From NCBI GenBank assembly GCA_002297005.1, contig DBIX01000007.1, positions 13,781 to 29,804 on the forward strand: DNA of 16,024 bases, read 5' to 3'. Shown one piece after another: positions 14,389-16,024 of this stretch (position 1 is the first letter of the stretch; each line of letters opens with the position of its first letter). This stretch comes from Cyanobacteria bacterium UBA791. Lineage in GTDB: Bacteria; Cyanobacteriota; Vampirovibrionia; Gastranaerophilales; Gastranaerophilaceae. The notes beneath the pieces were generated by a model. That model was not told the DNA's origin. It was given only the letters and a program-made list of their open reading frames with translations, and did not search any database. Position numbers and translations under genes: made by a program.

Positions 14389-14408
14389 GTTGGGGTTGAA
14401 ACCCCAAC
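14389..14408. repeat. GGGG/CCCC short hairpin repeat
   Basis: GTTGGGGT (14389-14396) and ACCCCAAC (14401-14408) pair around TGAA, ending 7 bp from the stop of the 499-aa gene. Read on the minus strand it is GTAGGTTGGGGTTTCAACCC and onward, a form that recalls short GGT/ACC hairpin repeats common between cyanobacterial genes. It may serve as a weak 3' end structure. No T run follows. Confidence 0.6.
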
Positions 14409-14415
14409 CTACAAA

Positions 14416-15915
14416 CTAAATAAGTCTTTCATCCATTGCTCTTAAGAATTGACGTCTTGTGAAATCTACACCAGCATTATCGCCAACTTTTTTTGCATTT
14501 GTAAATGTTTCAGACATGTTCTTTCTATCCATTGCATCTAATATGCCATCTAAATCATCAGATTTTACACCGTCTGCAACTTTTGCGAAAAAGTTATTTG
14601 TATTTTTTGCCACTTCTTCTCTTTTATCAGATTTTTTTATTGTCTTTGTAGTTGTAGTTGAAGTTGTTGAAGCTGTTGAATTTGTTGTACCAAATGAGAA
14701 ACCTTTTGTAGCTTCTTCTCTCAATTTATCAGCTACTTTTGTTGTATTATTTTCATCAGTTGTGCCGTATGTATAATCATCTAAGATATTTTTTGATGAT
14801 AAATCTTCCAAAGATACAGTATCACCTTTTGTCGCATTACCCATTTCTGAAAGAGTTTTACCAATAATTTTTGGTCCTTGAGCTTCAGGTTCTTCTTTTG
14901 CTGGTTCTTCAAGACCAACTGTTTCTAAGTTCAATTTTGGTTCTTCTATTGTTTCTGGAGTATTAACAGAAGTTTCTGTAGATTCTGATTTTGATTCTAC
15001 TTCAAAATCTCTTTGAGTTTTACTAACTTCATTTCCGTTAATGTCATATTGAACTAAAGTTTCACTTGCAAATGAGCCTTTCTCATTATCATAATAGCCT
15101 CTTGATTTTTCACTTTTAACATTTCCATTATCATAGTAAGTATATTCATTTGAATTACAATTACTTCCGTCATCAACATATCTACGTTCAATTGTACGTG
15201 AAATTAAATTTCCAGTTTCATCGTATTGACACTCCTCAGTACTATCAATACTTCTTCCAAGCATCAAACCAGCATCTGAATCATAGGATGTGGTTTTTGT
15301 TTTTACCCCATTTTTATATTCAGTTTCATAAGAAATTTGAACACTTCCATCTGCTTTATAAAAAGTTTGTTTTTCTGATAACAAATTTCCATCTGCATCT
15401 TTTGTTGTTTCAGTTATCATGTCACATGAGCCATCATAAGGATGTAAATATTTTTCTGATTTTGTTTCTGTAACCAATGGAGTCTTTTCTAGTGTATTAG
15501 TTTTTGATTCTTCTGTTGGAGCTTCGTTTTCACCAATCATTGTTGTATCTTTTGCAGTATCTTCTACTGTTTTAGGGTCAGTGTCAACTGTAGGTGTTTC
15601 TTCTGTAGCTTCTGTACCATCTGTACCATTAATTGCATTGATAAAATCATCATATACAGATTTTAATGCGTCTTGAAATTTTGAAATAATTTTATTTTTA
15701 TCTTCTTCGCTCATTTGTTTTGCATATTTTTCGAATGATGAAGAATCTACTTTTGTCAAAGTTACTTTGTCAACATTTGTGTTATCACTAAGTAAAGATT
15801 TAGCCTTGTCTTCAACTGCATTCTTTAAATTATTATTATTTTCTACCAATGTTTTAAATTCGAATTCGTTTGGTTTTTTACTTACTGCATTGTGAGAAGC
15901 TGCCCATAAACCCAT
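14416..15915 (-). CDS. Acidic low-complexity protein with YD/MORN-like repeats, function unknown
   Basis: No named family recognised. The 499-aa product has a short N-terminal motif MGLWAASHNAVSKK and no classical signal peptide. A helical, Lys/Asp-rich segment follows (about 20-95), then a Thr/Glu-rich linker (about 98-155). Residues about 160-303 carry irregular repeats of about 25-30 residues built on (Y)D-x-G-N-x-x-S, at DADGNLLSEK (173-182), YKADGSVQIS (186-195), YDETGNLISR (231-240), YYDNGNVKSE (260-269) and YDINGNEVSK (290-299), each followed by polar beta-strands. This recalls YD or MORN-variant (YwqK-like) repeats. A second acidic linker (305-345), a Thr/Ser run (about 409-424) and a helical C-terminal domain (about 430-499) follow. 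AAGGAA 8 nt before the ATG fixes the start. A surface or effector-like role is possible but unproven. Confidence 0.72.
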   Translation of the reverse strand: MGLWAASHNAVSKKPNEFEFKTLVENNNNLKNAVEDKAKSLLSDNTNVDKVTLTKVDSSSFEKYAKQMSEEDKNKIISKFQDALKSVYDDFINAINGTDGTEATEETPTVDTDPKTVEDTAKDTTMIGENEAPTEESKTNTLEKTPLVTETKSEKYLHPYDGSCDMITETTKDADGNLLSEKQTFYKADGSVQISYETEYKNGVKTKTTSYDSDAGLMLGRSIDSTEECQYDETGNLISRTIERRYVDDGSNCNSNEYTYYDNGNVKSEKSRGYYDNEKGSFASETLVQYDINGNEVSKTQRDFEVESKSESTETSVNTPETIEEPKLNLETVGLEEPAKEEPEAQGPKIIGKTLSEMGNATKGDTVSLEDLSSKNILDDYTYGTTDENNTTKVADKLREEATKGFSFGTTNSTASTTSTTTTKTIKKSDKREEVAKNTNNFFAKVADGVKSDDLDGILDAMDRKNMSETFTNAKKVGDNAGVDFTRRQFLRAMDERLI

Positions 15916-16004
15916 GATAAAAATTCCTTATTTATTGTCCCTAACAATTTTGCTATCGGAATATTTATTTCATGACTTTAGGAAAAAATATAATTTCCCT
16001 CACC

Positions 16005-16024
16005 TCATATCATATCATATCATA
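16005..16024. repeat. Pentanucleotide tandem repeat (TCATA)n at the window edge
   Basis: Four perfect head-to-tail copies of TCATA fill the last 20 bases and run to the edge, so the array is probably longer. It lies about 90 bp upstream of the 499-aa gene start, on the promoter side of that gene. Arrays of this kind can change length by slippage. Confidence 0.75.

Larger units (their letters stand above)
14067..14415. other. Gene-free gap of 349 bp made largely of palindromic repeats
   Basis: This is the only stretch over 300 bp without a credible gene. From the polA side it holds a candidate polA promoter (14073-14101), an inverted pair of repeats (14135-14260), an unassigned 46-bp segment, a second repeat type (14307-14334), a 16-bp hairpin (14339-14377) and a short GGGG hairpin (14389-14408). 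A 77-codon open frame runs through it but only translates the repeats. The cluster divides two minus-strand transcription units. Confidence 0.75.

Noticed and set aside
14135..14408. Possible CRISPR array or tRNA genes in the repeat-rich gap
   Set aside because: The repeats are inverted and of different types, not direct and regularly spaced, and no tRNA T-arm or anticodon-arm pattern is present.
14212..14445. 77-codon plus-strand open frame between polA and the 499-aa gene
   Set aside because: It runs straight through the palindromic repeats, has no ribosome site, and its peptide is only a translation of repeat sequence; it also overlaps the end of the 499-aa gene.
14459..15473. Plus-strand open frames of 105 and 107 codons
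   Set aside because: They are antisense shadows of the 499-aa gene, whose low-complexity Thr/Glu/Asp codons leave the other strand open.

Overview
The window is AT-rich DNA densely packed with housekeeping and envelope genes, most of them on the minus strand. I infer a Gram-negative, non-photosynthetic relative of cyanobacteria (Vampirovibrionia/Melainabacteria, probably a Gastranaerophilales-type genome). Three proteins point that way. YidC carries a large extracytoplasmic insert like that of cyanobacterial YidC. There is a DUF4330-type protein. There is an IctB-like member of the O-antigen ligase family. Heptose-kinase-like and O-antigen-ligase-like genes imply an LPS-type outer membrane. 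The taxonomic call is inference from remembered family features; no search was run.

Layout. 1-725 (-) is the N-terminal part of glucose-6-phosphate isomerase (pgi), cut by the window edge. 842-1456 (-) encodes an acidic single-pass membrane protein of unknown function. It diverges from a plus-strand operon at 1521-4477 made of an RfaE1/HldA-like sugar kinase, a DUF4330 protein and an IctB/O-antigen-ligase-like protein. The two divergent promoters overlap in about 60 bp. The plus-strand operon meets queA tail to tail, with both stop codons inside one CTAG. queA follows yidC (5524-6606, -), which has its own good promoter.

Upstream of that lies a long minus-strand run: polA (11271-14066), an exported Pro/Thr/Gln-rich protein, a FliI/SctN-type ATPase, an exported NTF2-like protein, lspA, an RluD-type pseudouridine synthase and a 98-aa membrane protein. 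Most junctions overlap or are only 1-22 bp apart. polA, the ATPase and the NTF2-like gene each have a -10-like hexamer 6-7 nt before the ATG and no well-placed Shine-Dalgarno. They are therefore candidates for leaderless mRNAs and internal promoters.

The one large gene-free gap (14067-14415) holds a candidate polA promoter and then a dense, GC-richer cluster of palindromic repeats: an inverted pair of one repeat type, a second repeat type, a 16-bp perfect hairpin and a GGGG/CCCC hairpin. Beyond it, 14416-15915 (-) encodes a 499-aa acidic protein with irregular YD/MORN-like repeats. The window ends in a (TCATA)n tandem repeat.

Most of the window is ordinary core genome. The most notable points are the repeat cluster, the possible leaderless starts, the FliI-type ATPase with no flagellar or type III secretion neighbours, and sequence departures in LspA, PolA and YidC.
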